64,000 nt of DNA. Source: JASHPR01 sp963833885 (GTDB taxonomy: Bacteria > Actinomycetota > Actinomycetes > Streptosporangiales > Streptosporangiaceae). Made by a program: the position numbers and the translations under genes. The DNA lies in contig CAWHZU010000003.1 of the NCBI GenBank assembly GCA_963833885.1, positions 62,001 to 126,000 of the forward strand. The letters are read 5' to 3'. Under the pieces are notes generated by a model. It had not been told where the DNA came from. It did no database searches and was given only the letters and a program-made list of their open reading frames with translations. Below, in pieces: positions 33,747-42,005 of this stretch (its first letter is position 1; each line of letters starts with the position of its first letter).

Positions 33747-33874
33747 TACCTCCTGGCTAGACTTGTCCGATCGATCCCAAGAAGCAGCAGGACCCGGAAC
33801 AGGCCGCCACGACTTTCTCACAGTGTCCGGCCCGGGTCACCGCTCCTTCGTTCGGCCGCGGGCCGGGCAGCACC

Positions 33875-34498
33875 GTGGCGGGCCGACGCAGCCGCGACCG
33901 CGTATTGCAGGCCTCGCTGGACCTGATCTCCGAATCGGGCATCGACGGGGTCCGCGTCGCCGAGATCGCGCGACGGGCGGGGATGAGCTCGGGGCAGCTG
34001 ATGTACTACTTCACGTCCAAGGAGCACATCCTGCTGGAAACACTGGCGTGGTGCGAATACAAGGACACCAGGCACCGGCGCGCCGTCCTGCAGCAGGTCA
34101 CCGGGGCCTGGCGCCAGCTCGAATTGTTCGCCGACCTGTACCTAGGGGCCGGGGCCGCCGACCCAAGCTGGATTCTGTGGACCGAGGCATGGGCACGCGC
34201 ACCCCACGACGCGCAGGTCAGCAAGTTCCTCGATGACCTGACGCGTCCCTGGCGCGAGGACCTGGCCGCCATCATTGACCGCGGCACCCGAGACGGGACG
34301 TTCCGCCCCCGCCGGGCGACCGGCGAGATCACACTCTGCCTCTGCGCGCTGCTCGACGGGCTCTCGGTCCTGCACATGCACCAGATACCCGACCTGCCCC
34401 GCGACCGCCTGATCGAGCTCGCGATCACCTCCGCCCAGGTCGAACTGACCCCGCTCGCCCCGCAAATCCCGGGCCATCTGCCGGCTGGACCGACGTAG
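33875..34498 (+). CDS. TetR-family regulator, BetI-like C-terminal domain
   Basis: The 207-residue protein starts at GTG 33875, directly before the helix-turn-helix (VRVAEIARRAGMSSGQLMYY, then FTSKEHIL). The ligand domain has the BetI-like signature SWILWTEAWARAPHD and RGTRDGTFRP. The divergent CMD-like gene is the nearest possible target. It lies inside the degraded stretch between 32.3 and 36.2 kb but is itself intact, so it may be older chromosomal DNA rather than part of the element. Confidence 0.87.
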   Translation: MAGRRSRDRVLQASLDLISESGIDGVRVAEIARRAGMSSGQLMYYFTSKEHILLETLAWCEYKDTRHRRAVLQQVTGAWRQLELFADLYLGAGAADPSWILWTEAWARAPHDAQVSKFLDDLTRPWREDLAAIIDRGTRDGTFRPRRATGEITLCLCALLDGLSVLHMHQIPDLPRDRLIELAITSAQVELTPLAPQIPGHLPAGPT

Positions 34499-34699
34499 CG
34501 CACGGCACTCTTCTCGCGACGTCGGTCGGTGACCTCGCCGAGCGGCCTGACGAGATTATCCGCGGGCGCCTGTTGGGAGCCAGCGCTCATGGACGAACGG
34601 GCGGACTGCCCGTGTACCTGTGCGGCTAGTCCGACCGCAACGGCACTGCCGGCCAGCCAAGGTTTTCACGGGCTTTACCCGGTGTCCGCGCGAGAACAG

Positions 34700-34860
34700 A
34701 ATGAGCTGGTGAGGGTCGTGGCGACCCGGATCGAGCGGGACGGCACCATGCAGCGCCGCATGGTGGACACCGCCCGCTGCAGCGACGGCCCCCAGTGGCA
34801 GGATCTCGCCGAACGCGCTCTGGCGGTCCCGCCACCGTATCGCCCAGTTCCCGGCCGGCG
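34700..34860 (+). pseudogene. Remnant of small integrative-element protein
   Basis: About 54 codons read NELVRVVATRIERDGTMQRR, then MVDTARC, WQDLAERALAV and PPPYRPVPG, after which the frame loses coding character where it meets the GntR gene. From memory, this Trp-x-Asp-Leu-Ala...PPPYRPVPG pattern belongs to small proteins near the regulators of actinobacterial integrative elements. Those proteins continue for ~40 more residues. No ribosome site was found, and the 34499-34700 upstream part holds nothing recognisable. I take it as a truncated relic. Confidence 0.5.
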
Positions 34861-34869
34861 GTGGCCTGC

Positions 34870-35130
34870 TCAAGTTCGCTCCCGGGGCGGCTCCTTCTCC
34901 GCGACGAACGTGCCCATCGGGGAGGTGACCGTGAGCCCTTCGGCCTTGAGCTGGTCAAGGGCCTTGCGGATCGTGGTCAGCGCGACCTTGTGCTCCTGGG
35001 CCAGCGTAGTGATCGACGGCACCCGCGCGCCGGGCGCCAGCTCGCCGCTGTCGATCTGCGTCCGTAGCAGCGCGTAAATCTGCCGCCACGGAGCTACCGG
35101 GCCTTCCTGGATGGTCACAGGTCCAGACAT
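34870..35130 (-). CDS. Short GntR-type winged-helix regulator
   Basis: Only 86 residues: a lone GntR winged helix (WRQIYALLRTQIDSGELAPG, PSITTLAQEHKVALTTIRKAL) with a very short tail and no ligand domain. Such short GntR proteins act as transfer/replication repressors (KorSA-like) on actinobacterial plasmids and integrative elements. The ATG at 35130 has GGAGG about ten bases upstream. It stands among broken small genes of the same origin and could be the last intact regulator of the relic. Confidence 0.8.
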   Translation of the reverse strand: MSGPVTIQEGPVAPWRQIYALLRTQIDSGELAPGARVPSITTLAQEHKVALTTIRKALDQLKAEGLTVTSPMGTFVAEKEPPRERT

Positions 35131-35238
35131 TAGGTCGCGGCCTCCTGCTGGCTCTCAGGGCCGCGTGCGGTAGCGTGCGGCAGCGTGCTGCGGTAGCGTC
35201 AGAGGCACGATTCCCGATAATGATCAAGGTCAACCGCC

Positions 35239-35539
35239 ATGCCCCTGCCCGATCAACCAATCGTTCGCCCCATCCCTCCAGGCAGCTCCCCAATGCGCGA
35301 GCTGTGCCACGCCGTCGACCGAGCCCTCGCGCTGCCAGCCCCCGCCACCGTGCGGGACGAGACCACCTACCTGCGGATCCTGCGCGACCGCGTACGGCTG
35401 GTCCGCTCGGCGATCCGCCGGCTGACTTGCCGAGCGGGAGGCCGAGGACCGCGACGTCATGCTGGCGGCAGCCAGCCTGCGCGACGAAGCGGCGCAGCTC
35501 GGTGACGATCAGTACGATCACGTCCCGGAGCCGTCGTGA
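35239..35539 (+). pseudogene. Small hypothetical protein, frameshifted
   Basis: The first 63 codons from ATG 35239 (MPLPDQPIVRPIPPGSSPMR and on to LRILRDRVRLVRSAIRRLT) look coding. At about 35428 the coding character moves one base, continuing AEREAEDRDVMLAAASLRDE to a TGA at 35537 that overlaps the GTG of the next gene. One extra base restores a ~99-residue protein. The next gene's overlap supports this as the original frame. Family unknown; small helical proteins like this accompany regulators on integrative elements. Confidence 0.55.
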
Positions 35540-35742
35540 TCGCGCTCGCCACCGACATCGCGGCCGAGTTCCCGGCGTGGGAGATCACCCTCACCCCGAC
35601 CGGGATGTGGTCGGCCTACTGGGAGTCCGAGGACCGTCGGCATCGCCACTTCATCGTTGCCCCGGCTGTCGGCGCGCTGCTGCAGCAGCTGCGCCAGCCC
35701 GGTCCAGCGGACCAGACCGCCGGAGCCGGTCACCCGGTGTAG
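35536..35742 (+). CDS. Small hypothetical protein of integrative-element type
   Basis: A 68-residue protein from GTG 35536, overlapping the TGA of the preceding (frameshifted) gene. It reads IAAEFPAWEITLTPTGMWSA and YWESEDRRHRHFIVAP, then a helical end. The pattern of a short strand-rich protein of W...Y/W type following a small helical protein is common beside regulators on actinobacterial mobile elements. No catalytic residues are visible. Whether it is expressed without its partner is unclear. Confidence 0.5.
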   Translation: MIALATDIAAEFPAWEITLTPTGMWSAYWESEDRRHRHFIVAPAVGALLQQLRQPGPADQTAGAGHPV

Positions 35743-35788
35743 CTTGTCGGCAGCGCGAACGGGGGCGTTCAGCGCGCGAGGAGCTGTC

Positions 35789-36165
35789 ATGAGGGGAACC
35801 ATTGCAGAGTTATCTGCTGCCGTCCTCACTGCCGGGTTACTCGCGGGCTGCAGCTCGCCGCCACCGCCCACGCCATCCCAGCGGTTCGCGCATCCATGGC
35901 CAAGGTCGGGCTTTACCCGAAACACGGGCAGGCGGCGGAGGCTTCCTGGGCGAGGAGTGTCTGCAACCGCGCCGCCAATGCCGTCGAGAACACCCCGGAA
36001 TACGCAGCCTTGATCTATCCGGCCGCGGTGACCGGCGCCGAGAAGTGGGGCTACGCCGAAGCCCAGGCGTCGACCGCAGTGCGTGCGATCATTGACGACT
36101 TCTGCCCGCAGTGGAAGGTGCTGCTCGAACGCGGCCATTGGCGCCTGGTGGGTCGTCATCGATGA
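35789..36165 (+). pseudogene. DUF732-like lipoprotein, frameshifted
   Basis: From ATG 35789 (AGGAG six bases upstream) the product starts with a lipoprotein signal and lipobox (LTAGLLAGC, Cys at residue 21). Near 35885-35896 the sensible sequence shifts frame and continues KVGLYPKHGQAAEASWARSVC to a DUF732-like end with two Cys (VCNRAANAV and DDFCPQW), stopping at 36165. A single-base loss explains it. DUF732 proteins are small secreted or lipidated actinobacterial proteins of unknown role with one disulfide. The 290 bases after it, up to the kinase gene, show no gene. Confidence 0.6.
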
Positions 36166-36457
36166 CGGCTTGGTCGGCCGCGCAGCAGCGCGCAGATGCC
36201 CCGCCAACTCGCGGATCTCATCCGATCCCGAAGCCAGCTCCGCCTCGCCGGCCATCAACGGCTGCGTTCACCTGGATGCATGGACGTGGTTGCCTGACCG
36301 CGGTGTCTTGGTCGGCCGCCACCTCCTGCGTCGCCGTCGTGTTCGGCGGCGGGGCGCTGGCTGTCTCCCGTTAAAGTGGGACCCTGCCGTCTCTGCCTGC
36401 GGCAACGCGAGTCTCCGGAGCGATGGGTGCCGTCATTGTGTGTGGTCGTGAGGGTCT

Positions 36458-37990
36458 GTGACCAGACAGGTCATCAAGCTCGGGTCTAGCTCGATCGCGA
36501 GCCGCGACGGGCTGGCGCTCGATGTCATCGCAGGCCTGGTCAGCCAGATTGCGGTGGCGCAGCGAGCCGGTCACGAGATCATCCTGGTCACGTCCGGTGC
36601 TGCCTCGCTCGGGCGGCGGCTGCTCGCCTTCGAAGGGCCGACCGCCGGGGCGGCTCCGGCCCTGCAGACGCTGGTTGGCTCCGTGCGTTCCTCGCTGAGC
36701 ATGGCGTCGGAAGGCCGTGACGGCTGGGCTACCGGGAGCTCCGGCGGCTACGAGCGGCTCGTCACGTCGCTGCAGGAGATCCTGCGGCAGTACGACACTC
36801 CCGAGGCCGGGCCGCAGGCCGTGGCCACCGGGATGCCCGCCGCGGTAGGCCAGCCCGCGCTGATGGCACTGTACCGGCAGCTTGCCGCAGCGGTGGGTGT
36901 GGAGGTCTGCCAGATCCTGGTGTCCCGCAGTGACCTGGCGTCGGCGCGGGCCATGGCGGATCTTGGCCAGCTGCTGCGGGAGGCGGCCGGGCGCGGGCTG
37001 CTCCCGATCGTGAACGGCAACGACGCGGCGGATCCGCTGTCCGCGCTTGACAACGACCAGGTGGCTGTCGCCGCCGCGGTGGCCGCCGAGGCGTCCCGGC
37101 TGCTGTTCCTCACCGACGTCCGTGCCGCCTACCGTGACTCCTCGCTCAGCGAGCGGATCGTCCGGCTCACCCCGGACGAGGCACGAGCCGTGCGGGTGAC
37201 CAACGGCGGTACCGGCCGTGGCGGCATGGGCTCGAAGCTCGGCGCGGCCGCGAGGGCCGCCTGCTGCGGCGTGGAGTGCGTGATCGGCTCGGCCACCGAG
37301 CCCGACATCGTGGCCCGGAGCCTCAATCCACGGGCGCGCGTCGGCACCGTCATCCGCGGCCACGGCGCGTGGCTCGAGCCCTCCCGGCGCTGGATCGGTG
37401 GCATGGCGTACTCCGAGGGCTCGGTGCATGTGAACCGGGAGGCCGAGGCGAGTCTGCGCACCGGCAGCACGCTGTTCCTGTCCGGTGTCAAGCGGGTCGA
37501 CGGCGAGTTCCCGGCCGGCTCCGTCGTCGAGCTGGTCGACGTCCGTCATCCGGAACGGCTGATCGGCCGCGGCTCGGTCGCGCTGCCTGCCAGCATGCTG
37601 CGCCTGCTGCGGGCGCTGTCGCCGCACCAGGTTGCGTGCGTGATCTCGATACTGCTGCGGCTGAGGTACGCCGACTCGGCCGCCGCGGGGGAGCCCGCCA
37701 AGACCGCGAGTGCTCTCATCGATCCAGACGTCTACAAGGACTGCCGGGAACTGGCCGACGGCACATCACGGGCCAGCCAGGAGGCGTTCGCGCAGCTTGC
37801 CGCGTTCTCCCCGGACCGGGTCGGCGACCTCGCCGACTCGCTGCTGCTGGCCCAGCCGGGTCTGTGCACGGCATTCCTGCTCGACCGGGGCTTCCTGCAC
37901 GGGCAGGTGCCGATGGGACCCGCGGCACGCCGAGTGGTCCGCAGTGTGCACGCGGTGCACCGCGAGTCGCTGGTCGTCTATCCCAGCTAG
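36458..37990 (+). CDS. Divergent glutamate 5-kinase-like protein (AAK plus PUA) with C-terminal extension
   Basis: The N-terminal amino-acid kinase domain has KLGSSSIAS, LVTSGAASLGRR, PIVNGNDAADP, DNDQVAVAAAVA and GTGRGGMGSKLGAA, matching ProB. It carries a ~40-residue insertion (about 62-105) absent from usual ProB. A PUA domain follows (about 330-390, TGSTLFLSGVKRVDGEF). The last ~120 residues are an extra helical region I do not recognise, making 510 residues against the usual ~370. A ProA-like gene lies 2.1 kb away on the other strand, past a TnpB element. It may phosphorylate glutamate or an analogue. Its TAG stop lies inside the element's left inverted repeat. Confidence 0.85.
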   Translation: MTRQVIKLGSSSIASRDGLALDVIAGLVSQIAVAQRAGHEIILVTSGAASLGRRLLAFEGPTAGAAPALQTLVGSVRSSLSMASEGRDGWATGSSGGYERLVTSLQEILRQYDTPEAGPQAVATGMPAAVGQPALMALYRQLAAAVGVEVCQILVSRSDLASARAMADLGQLLREAAGRGLLPIVNGNDAADPLSALDNDQVAVAAAVAAEASRLLFLTDVRAAYRDSSLSERIVRLTPDEARAVRVTNGGTGRGGMGSKLGAAARAACCGVECVIGSATEPDIVARSLNPRARVGTVIRGHGAWLEPSRRWIGGMAYSEGSVHVNREAEASLRTGSTLFLSGVKRVDGEFPAGSVVELVDVRHPERLIGRGSVALPASMLRLLRALSPHQVACVISILLRLRYADSAAAGEPAKTASALIDPDVYKDCRELADGTSRASQEAFAQLAAFSPDRVGDLADSLLLAQPGLCTAFLLDRGFLHGQVPMGPAARRVVRSVHAVHRESLVVYPS

Positions 37991-38001
37991 TGCCGTGTCA
38001 G
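37984..38001. repeat. Left inverted repeat of TnpB element
   Basis: The 18-bp copy overlaps the last codons and stop of both the ProB-like gene (plus strand) and the TnpB gene (minus strand, encoding its terminal LTRH). It is a perfect inverted match to 39523-39540. Confidence 0.8.
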
Positions 38002-39411
38002 CCAGCGTTTGCCCGGTTGCCCGGGTGGAGCTGGGTGATCCTCGCATCCCGCTCGGGCGCGGTTGGCGAGCGACGTCCCCACGTCCGGTGGGGCGGGCCG
38101 CGGCCGGCCAAAGGACCCGCCGGTGCCGCCGCGATGGGGGCGGCGCCGGGGGTCACGCCGTGCCGGGGACACATCAGGCAGATGGTTCCCGGCTCGACGG
38201 TGCGTGATCTGATCCGGGAACCGGTTACGGTCCCCAGCCCAGATGGACCCGCCTCCCGGGACACGGGAAGCGATATTGGCGCCGCCGACCAGGTCGCGGT
38301 GCCCAGTGAACCCGCAATGCCGGCAGCGGAACACGCGCCCGGCAGGCTTCGGGACGCGCTTGCGGCAGTCCGGGCAGGTGGACGAGGTGCCCCGCTCATC
38401 GACCAGCACGGTCACGATCCCGGCCTGCTCAGCCTTGCCGGTCAGGCAGCCGATCAGGTGAGCGACCCGCCAGTCCCGCACCCGCTTGTTATGCCGCCGC
38501 CCCGCACGCAGCGCCAGCACGCCGCGCGGGTCACCGATCTTCAGCATGCCCACCCAGTGCGAAAGACACCAGCCCACAACCTCGGCAGCGGCTTCGTGCT
38601 GGGCTTGGCGGACCCGCCGCCGGTGCGCAGCCTCCCGGTCACGCTGGCGGGCGCGGGTCTTGTTCCACCGCCGCGACTGGGCCCGGCCCGGTGGCGGCGC
38701 GCGGCGGGCGGTCGCCTTGGCACGCTGTTTGGTGTCCGACAAGTGCAGCCGGGTTTCGGCGCGGATCGCGCGCCCCGACACCACCAGCCCGTGCCCGTCC
38801 GGCCCGGCCACCGCGAACGGGTGGATAATCCCCGGATCCACGCCCGCCACCCGCGCCGGATCCGGGCCCGCCCCAGGAGGATAGGTAGCGACCGGAACCT
38901 CCGCGGTCACCTCCACCCACAGCCGGCCGCCTTCGCTGATTATGGTGACCGACCGGACCTGCCCCGCCGGGTAGGGCACGTCGCGGTCCAGCCGCACCCA
39001 CAACGGCGGGCAGCCGCGCGCCACCGGCAGCCGCAACCGCCGCCCATCCACGGTGAACGTGCCCTGGTAGTAACGCACCGGCAGCAGCCGCCGCTTGCGC
39101 CGCGGGTACCGGGCCGAGCTCCCACCGTCTTTGCGGCGCTTGGCGGCAGCGAACCAGGCGTCGCTGTAGCGCCGCAGCACCGACCGGGCACCGACACTGT
39201 CCAGTTCCCCGAACGTCCCCGGACCGGCCGCCGCCAGCTCGCGGCACAACTGCTGATACCCCGCCACCGGCGGCAGACCGTCCTGCCGCCGCCACCGCGC
39301 CAGATCCAGCACGCACGACCACACATCGGCCGCCGAGACCAGCAGCCCGAAACACCGCCGCCGCTGACCCGCCGTGACACGCAGGCCAACCCGGGCGGTC
39401 CGGTACACCAC
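37987..39411 (-). CDS. tnpB: TnpB-type RNA-guided nuclease (IS200/IS605-associated)
   Basis: The preferred start is the GTG at 39411 (VVYRTARVGLRVTAGQRRR), giving 474 residues; the frame upstream leaves the element. A split RuvC fold is seen: Asp in VAGVDPGIIHPFA, Glu in VLVDERGTSSTCPDC and Asp in GHRDLVGGANIA. A zinc finger (CPDC...CRHC) is present, so all catalytic positions are intact. TnpB proteins cut DNA under guidance of an omega-RNA made from the element's 3' end. Here that would be the region around 37990-38200 on the minus strand. The ~95 residues after the last RuvC motif are Arg/Pro-rich and probably overlap this RNA. Confidence 0.88.
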   Translation of the reverse strand: MVYRTARVGLRVTAGQRRRCFGLLVSAADVWSCVLDLARWRRQDGLPPVAGYQQLCRELAAAGPGTFGELDSVGARSVLRRYSDAWFAAAKRRKDGGSSARYPRRKRRLLPVRYYQGTFTVDGRRLRLPVARGCPPLWVRLDRDVPYPAGQVRSVTIISEGGRLWVEVTAEVPVATYPPGAGPDPARVAGVDPGIIHPFAVAGPDGHGLVVSGRAIRAETRLHLSDTKQRAKATARRAPPPGRAQSRRWNKTRARQRDREAAHRRRVRQAQHEAAAEVVGWCLSHWVGMLKIGDPRGVLALRAGRRHNKRVRDWRVAHLIGCLTGKAEQAGIVTVLVDERGTSSTCPDCRKRVPKPAGRVFRCRHCGFTGHRDLVGGANIASRVPGGGSIWAGDRNRFPDQITHRRAGNHLPDVSPARRDPRRRPHRGGTGGSFGRPRPAPPDVGTSLANRARAGCEDHPAPPGQPGKRWLTRH

Positions 39412-39522
39412 CCGGCCATCATCACCACCACGACACCGAGGCACCCAGCAACTACACCACCCGGGTACGACATTTTCACCCAAGGCCAGCACCCCCGGGC
39501 CGCCAGTCGAGGCGAACGTTGT

Positions 39523-39540
39523 CTGACACGGCACTAGCTG
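39523..39540. repeat. Right inverted repeat of TnpB element
   Basis: CTGACACGGCACTAGCTG, the exact reverse complement of 37984-38001, marks the 5' side of the TnpB element and lies 45 bases before the GNAT start. Confidence 0.8.
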
Positions 39541-39584
39541 TAAAGGCGTTGGGCAGCGATGCGCGATCTGGCTACAGTTGGGCA

Positions 39585-40076
39585 ATGCCCGAGCTACAGC
39601 GCCTGCGCGCCGATCATGCCCCGGCGCTCCTGGCCTTTGAGCTCGCGAACCGCGCCTACTTCGCCGCGTCGGTCTCCGATCGCGGCGATGAGTTCTTTGA
39701 GCAGTTCACCGACGGGATCAACGCCATGCTGGCGGAGCAGGAAGCCGGTGTCGGTGCCTACTACGTGCTCGTCGGCGACGACGGCTCGGCACTCGGCCGG
39801 TTCAACCTGTACCGCATCGCCGACGGCACGGCTGAGCTCGGCTACCGGGTCGCGGAGCACGTCGCCGGCCGCGGCGTGGCGACCGCGAACGTACAGGAAT
39901 TGTGCCGGCTGGCGGCGAAGGAGCACGGGCTGCGCATGCTCCGGGCGGAAACGAACCACGAGAACGTCGCGTCCCAGAAGGTGCTGCAGCGGGCCGGGTT
40001 CGTCCCGGTGGGCCCGGCCAGCCCCGGTGGCCGACCGGGCATCGGGTATGAGCGCGACCTGACCGCCAGCCCCTGA
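39585..40076 (+). CDS. GNAT-family N-acetyltransferase
   Basis: The 163-residue enzyme starts at ATG 39585; the frame upstream lies in the TnpB element end. It is of the RimJ/RimL-like type: FNLYRIADGTAELGYRVAEH, the acetyl-CoA loop VAGRGVATANVQEL, and RAETNHENVASQKVLQRAGF near the C-terminus. It should transfer acetyl to an amine of a small molecule or a protein N-terminus. The element insertion just upstream may have replaced or altered its promoter. It converges with the ProA-like gene, 17 bases apart. Confidence 0.87.
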   Translation: MPELQRLRADHAPALLAFELANRAYFAASVSDRGDEFFEQFTDGINAMLAEQEAGVGAYYVLVGDDGSALGRFNLYRIADGTAELGYRVAEHVAGRGVATANVQELCRLAAKEHGLRMLRAETNHENVASQKVLQRAGFVPVGPASPGGRPGIGYERDLTASP

Positions 40077-40093
40077 CCAGGGAGCGGGCCGGC

Positions 40094-41410
40094 CTAGACG
40101 GCCGGGCGGCGCGGGACGACGGCGTACTGGCGCAGGTAGAGGTCCCGGAACGTCACCGGCCCGCGCGGCCCGGGCACGGCATCGATGTTGATGCCCGTCT
40201 CCGGCAGCGAAAGCAGCTTGAACCCGTCCAGCAGCCGGGGAGAGGCGTTCCAGAACGCGCCGGTGCCGGCGTAGGCGTCCAGGAACTGGCCTGCCGCGGC
40301 GGCATCCTCGGCCACGACGGCGGCGGCCAGTCCTGACGTCTCGGTGTTGGCGATGTCGGCCGCGTCCGTCGCCCCGGCGGCCGGGGCCACGGTGATCGTG
40401 GCCTCGGAGCCTGCCTCCAGCGCCCACTCAAGGCCGAGCCGATGCTGGTGCGGCGGCAGCGAAACGGCGACGCCGATCCGTTCCGCCAGCTCGGTCACCA
40501 GCGGGACCATGGCTTCCCAGATCTCCCCGTGGACGAGCAGCAGGTTCAGCCGGTTGCAGACGCCGAGGCGGTCCAGGCTGGTCTCGATCAGCTGCAGGGC
40601 CAGCTTCCGGTCTGCCGACGAGTCGAGGTAGATCACCGCGCCGCCGTCGGCGTGGGCCAGCGTCCGCACCCCGTGCAGCGCGGCCTCGCGGGCCAGCGCC
40701 CTGGTGCTCTCGCCGCTGCCGCGCAGGATGACCAGCGGTATCAGGGCGGGCTCGCGCACCAGCGCGAACGCGGTCTGGCGGCCGGGCGAACGGAGCAGCT
40801 GGATCGCGGCCGGGTCCAGCCCCGTGCTGGCCATCGCCGGGCCGACGACCTCGTCGATCAGCACCCCGGCGGACCCGATGGCGCTGGAGCCGGTGCGCAG
40901 GACACCCGCGTTGCGCGACTTGATCAGCTGCGAAGCGATGTCGACGACGACGTTCGGGCGGGCCTCGAAGTTCGCCCCGATGACGCCGACGGGGCGGCGC
41001 CATTCCTGCAGTTCGAGGCCGTCGTGCAGGTCACGGACGCGAACCCTGGCCTGCTCGGCGCCGACCTCGGCCAGCGCTCTGAGCTGATCAGCCATGGCAG
41101 CGATCCGGCCCGGGTCGAGTGTGAGCCGGTCCACGAATGCACTGGCCAGGCCCTCGGCCCTGGCCGCCTGCACATCCCGGGAATTGGCGGCAGCCACCTC
41201 GGCCGAGCGCTCGCCCAGCCGCGCAGCGATCGCACGCAGGGTCTCGTCCAGCCCGTCGGCGGGCATCTGCCTGAGCTGCCCGGCCGCCGCGCGCGCGGCC
41301 TGGCCTGCCGCGGCAACCGACGCGGCAGCCTCCTGATCGGCGGCTGACGCGTCGGCGAGTTCGCCGGTGGCCACACCCGGGTGGGCGGCGGTTGACGCCT
41401 CGCTCGTCAT
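40094..41410 (-). CDS. Divergent gamma-glutamyl phosphate reductase-like protein (ProA family)
   Basis: A 438-residue aldehyde-dehydrogenase-fold protein with ProA hallmarks: WRRPVGVIGANFEARPNVVVD, LKxGN-like LIKSRNAGVLRTGSSA and the catalytic Cys in LDRLGVCNRLNLLLVHGE. The normal ProA sequence around the Cys (CNAxETLL) and its C-terminal GPxGLxxLTTYK region differ; here the end reads GPRGPVTFRDLYLRQYAVVP. The protein and the nearby ProB-like kinase are both unusual, which suggests a dedicated pair acting on glutamate or an analogue rather than the housekeeping proline pathway. Its start follows the ferredoxin stop closely. Confidence 0.82.
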   Translation of the reverse strand: MTSEASTAAHPGVATGELADASAADQEAAASVAAAGQAARAAAGQLRQMPADGLDETLRAIAARLGERSAEVAAANSRDVQAARAEGLASAFVDRLTLDPGRIAAMADQLRALAEVGAEQARVRVRDLHDGLELQEWRRPVGVIGANFEARPNVVVDIASQLIKSRNAGVLRTGSSAIGSAGVLIDEVVGPAMASTGLDPAAIQLLRSPGRQTAFALVREPALIPLVILRGSGESTRALAREAALHGVRTLAHADGGAVIYLDSSADRKLALQLIETSLDRLGVCNRLNLLLVHGEIWEAMVPLVTELAERIGVAVSLPPHQHRLGLEWALEAGSEATITVAPAAGATDAADIANTETSGLAAAVVAEDAAAAGQFLDAYAGTGAFWNASPRLLDGFKLLSLPETGINIDAVPGPRGPVTFRDLYLRQYAVVPRRPAV

Positions 41411-41419
41411 GTCCCGGAC

Positions 41420-41770
41420 CTAGGTAGCAGATTCGGCCGTTGGGTACGAGGCGACGAGGTCCGTGTCGACCCCGACGACACCGCTCCTCGCCGCACCGCC
41501 GGGGGAGCCGAGCGGCTCATCCCGGCCGGGTAGCGGCTCGGTGAAGAACCGAGCGTTGTCGGCCAGGAACGGGTTCTGGTCGCCGGGCAGGTCATCCTCG
41601 TAGTAGATCGCCTCGACCGGGCACACCGGTTCACACGCCCCGCAGTCCACGCACTCGTCGGGATGGATGTAGAGCGCGCGAGCGCCCTCGTAGATGCAGT
41701 CGACCGGGCATTCCTCGATGCACGTGCGGTCCAAGACGTCGATGCATGCTGCCCCGATGACGTAAGTCAA
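41420..41770 (-). CDS. 7Fe-type ferredoxin (3Fe-4S/4Fe-4S)
   Basis: The 116-residue protein resembles actinobacterial FdxA: TYVIGAACIDVLDRTCIEEC, VDCIYEGARALYIHPDEC and VDCGACEPVCPVEAIYYED carry the Cys pattern of one 3Fe-4S and one 4Fe-4S cluster. A C-terminal extension of ~45 residues follows. It carries electrons between oxidoreductases in the cytoplasm. It is the first gene of a unit with the ProA-like gene, nine bases apart. The 235 bases upstream contain an AT-rich patch (about 41815-41840) that could be its promoter, but boxes are not clear. Confidence 0.9.
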   Translation of the reverse strand: MTYVIGAACIDVLDRTCIEECPVDCIYEGARALYIHPDECVDCGACEPVCPVEAIYYEDDLPGDQNPFLADNARFFTEPLPGRDEPLGSPGGAARSGVVGVDTDLVASYPTAESAT

Positions 41771-42005
41771 CGATTCTCCCCGGTGGATGCGTCAGCCTTA
41801 CCAGCTGGCCGGTCATTTTTTACAAATACGATAGTTGAAATGCTGCCGCTGGCCAACCAACCTGCCGCAGGCGCAGCGATGATCCCGAGAACGACGTCAG
41901 CCTCCCTACCTGCTCAGTACGTTCATGTTTCTATCATTGCAGGCCCGGTGGCCATGGCCATGGCCGCACAGCCGAGGGCTACGCCGAGCGCCCGGCCGCC
42001 GGGCG

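Larger units (their letters stand above)
37984..39540. mobile_element. TnpB-only insertion element with 18-bp inverted ends
   Basis: About 1.56 kb bounded by CAGCTAGTGCCGTGTCAG at 37984-38001 and its exact reverse complement at 39523-39540. Similarity continues inward imperfectly for about ten more bases (CAGCGTTTGCC against CAACGTTCGCC). It encodes one TnpB-type protein and no TnpA, so it needs transposase in trans or is immobile. Classical IS200/IS605 ends are not inverted repeats, so this architecture is notable. The element separates the ProB-like gene, whose stop lies in the repeat, from a GNAT gene. Confidence 0.75.

Noticed and set aside
35518..36258. 246-codon minus-strand frame
   Set aside because: Overlaps the coding signals of the small plus-strand genes and has no motif.
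37276..39537. 753-codon plus-strand frame across the ProB-like gene and TnpB element
   Set aside because: It reads out of frame through the kinase gene and then antisense through tnpB; no coherent domain.
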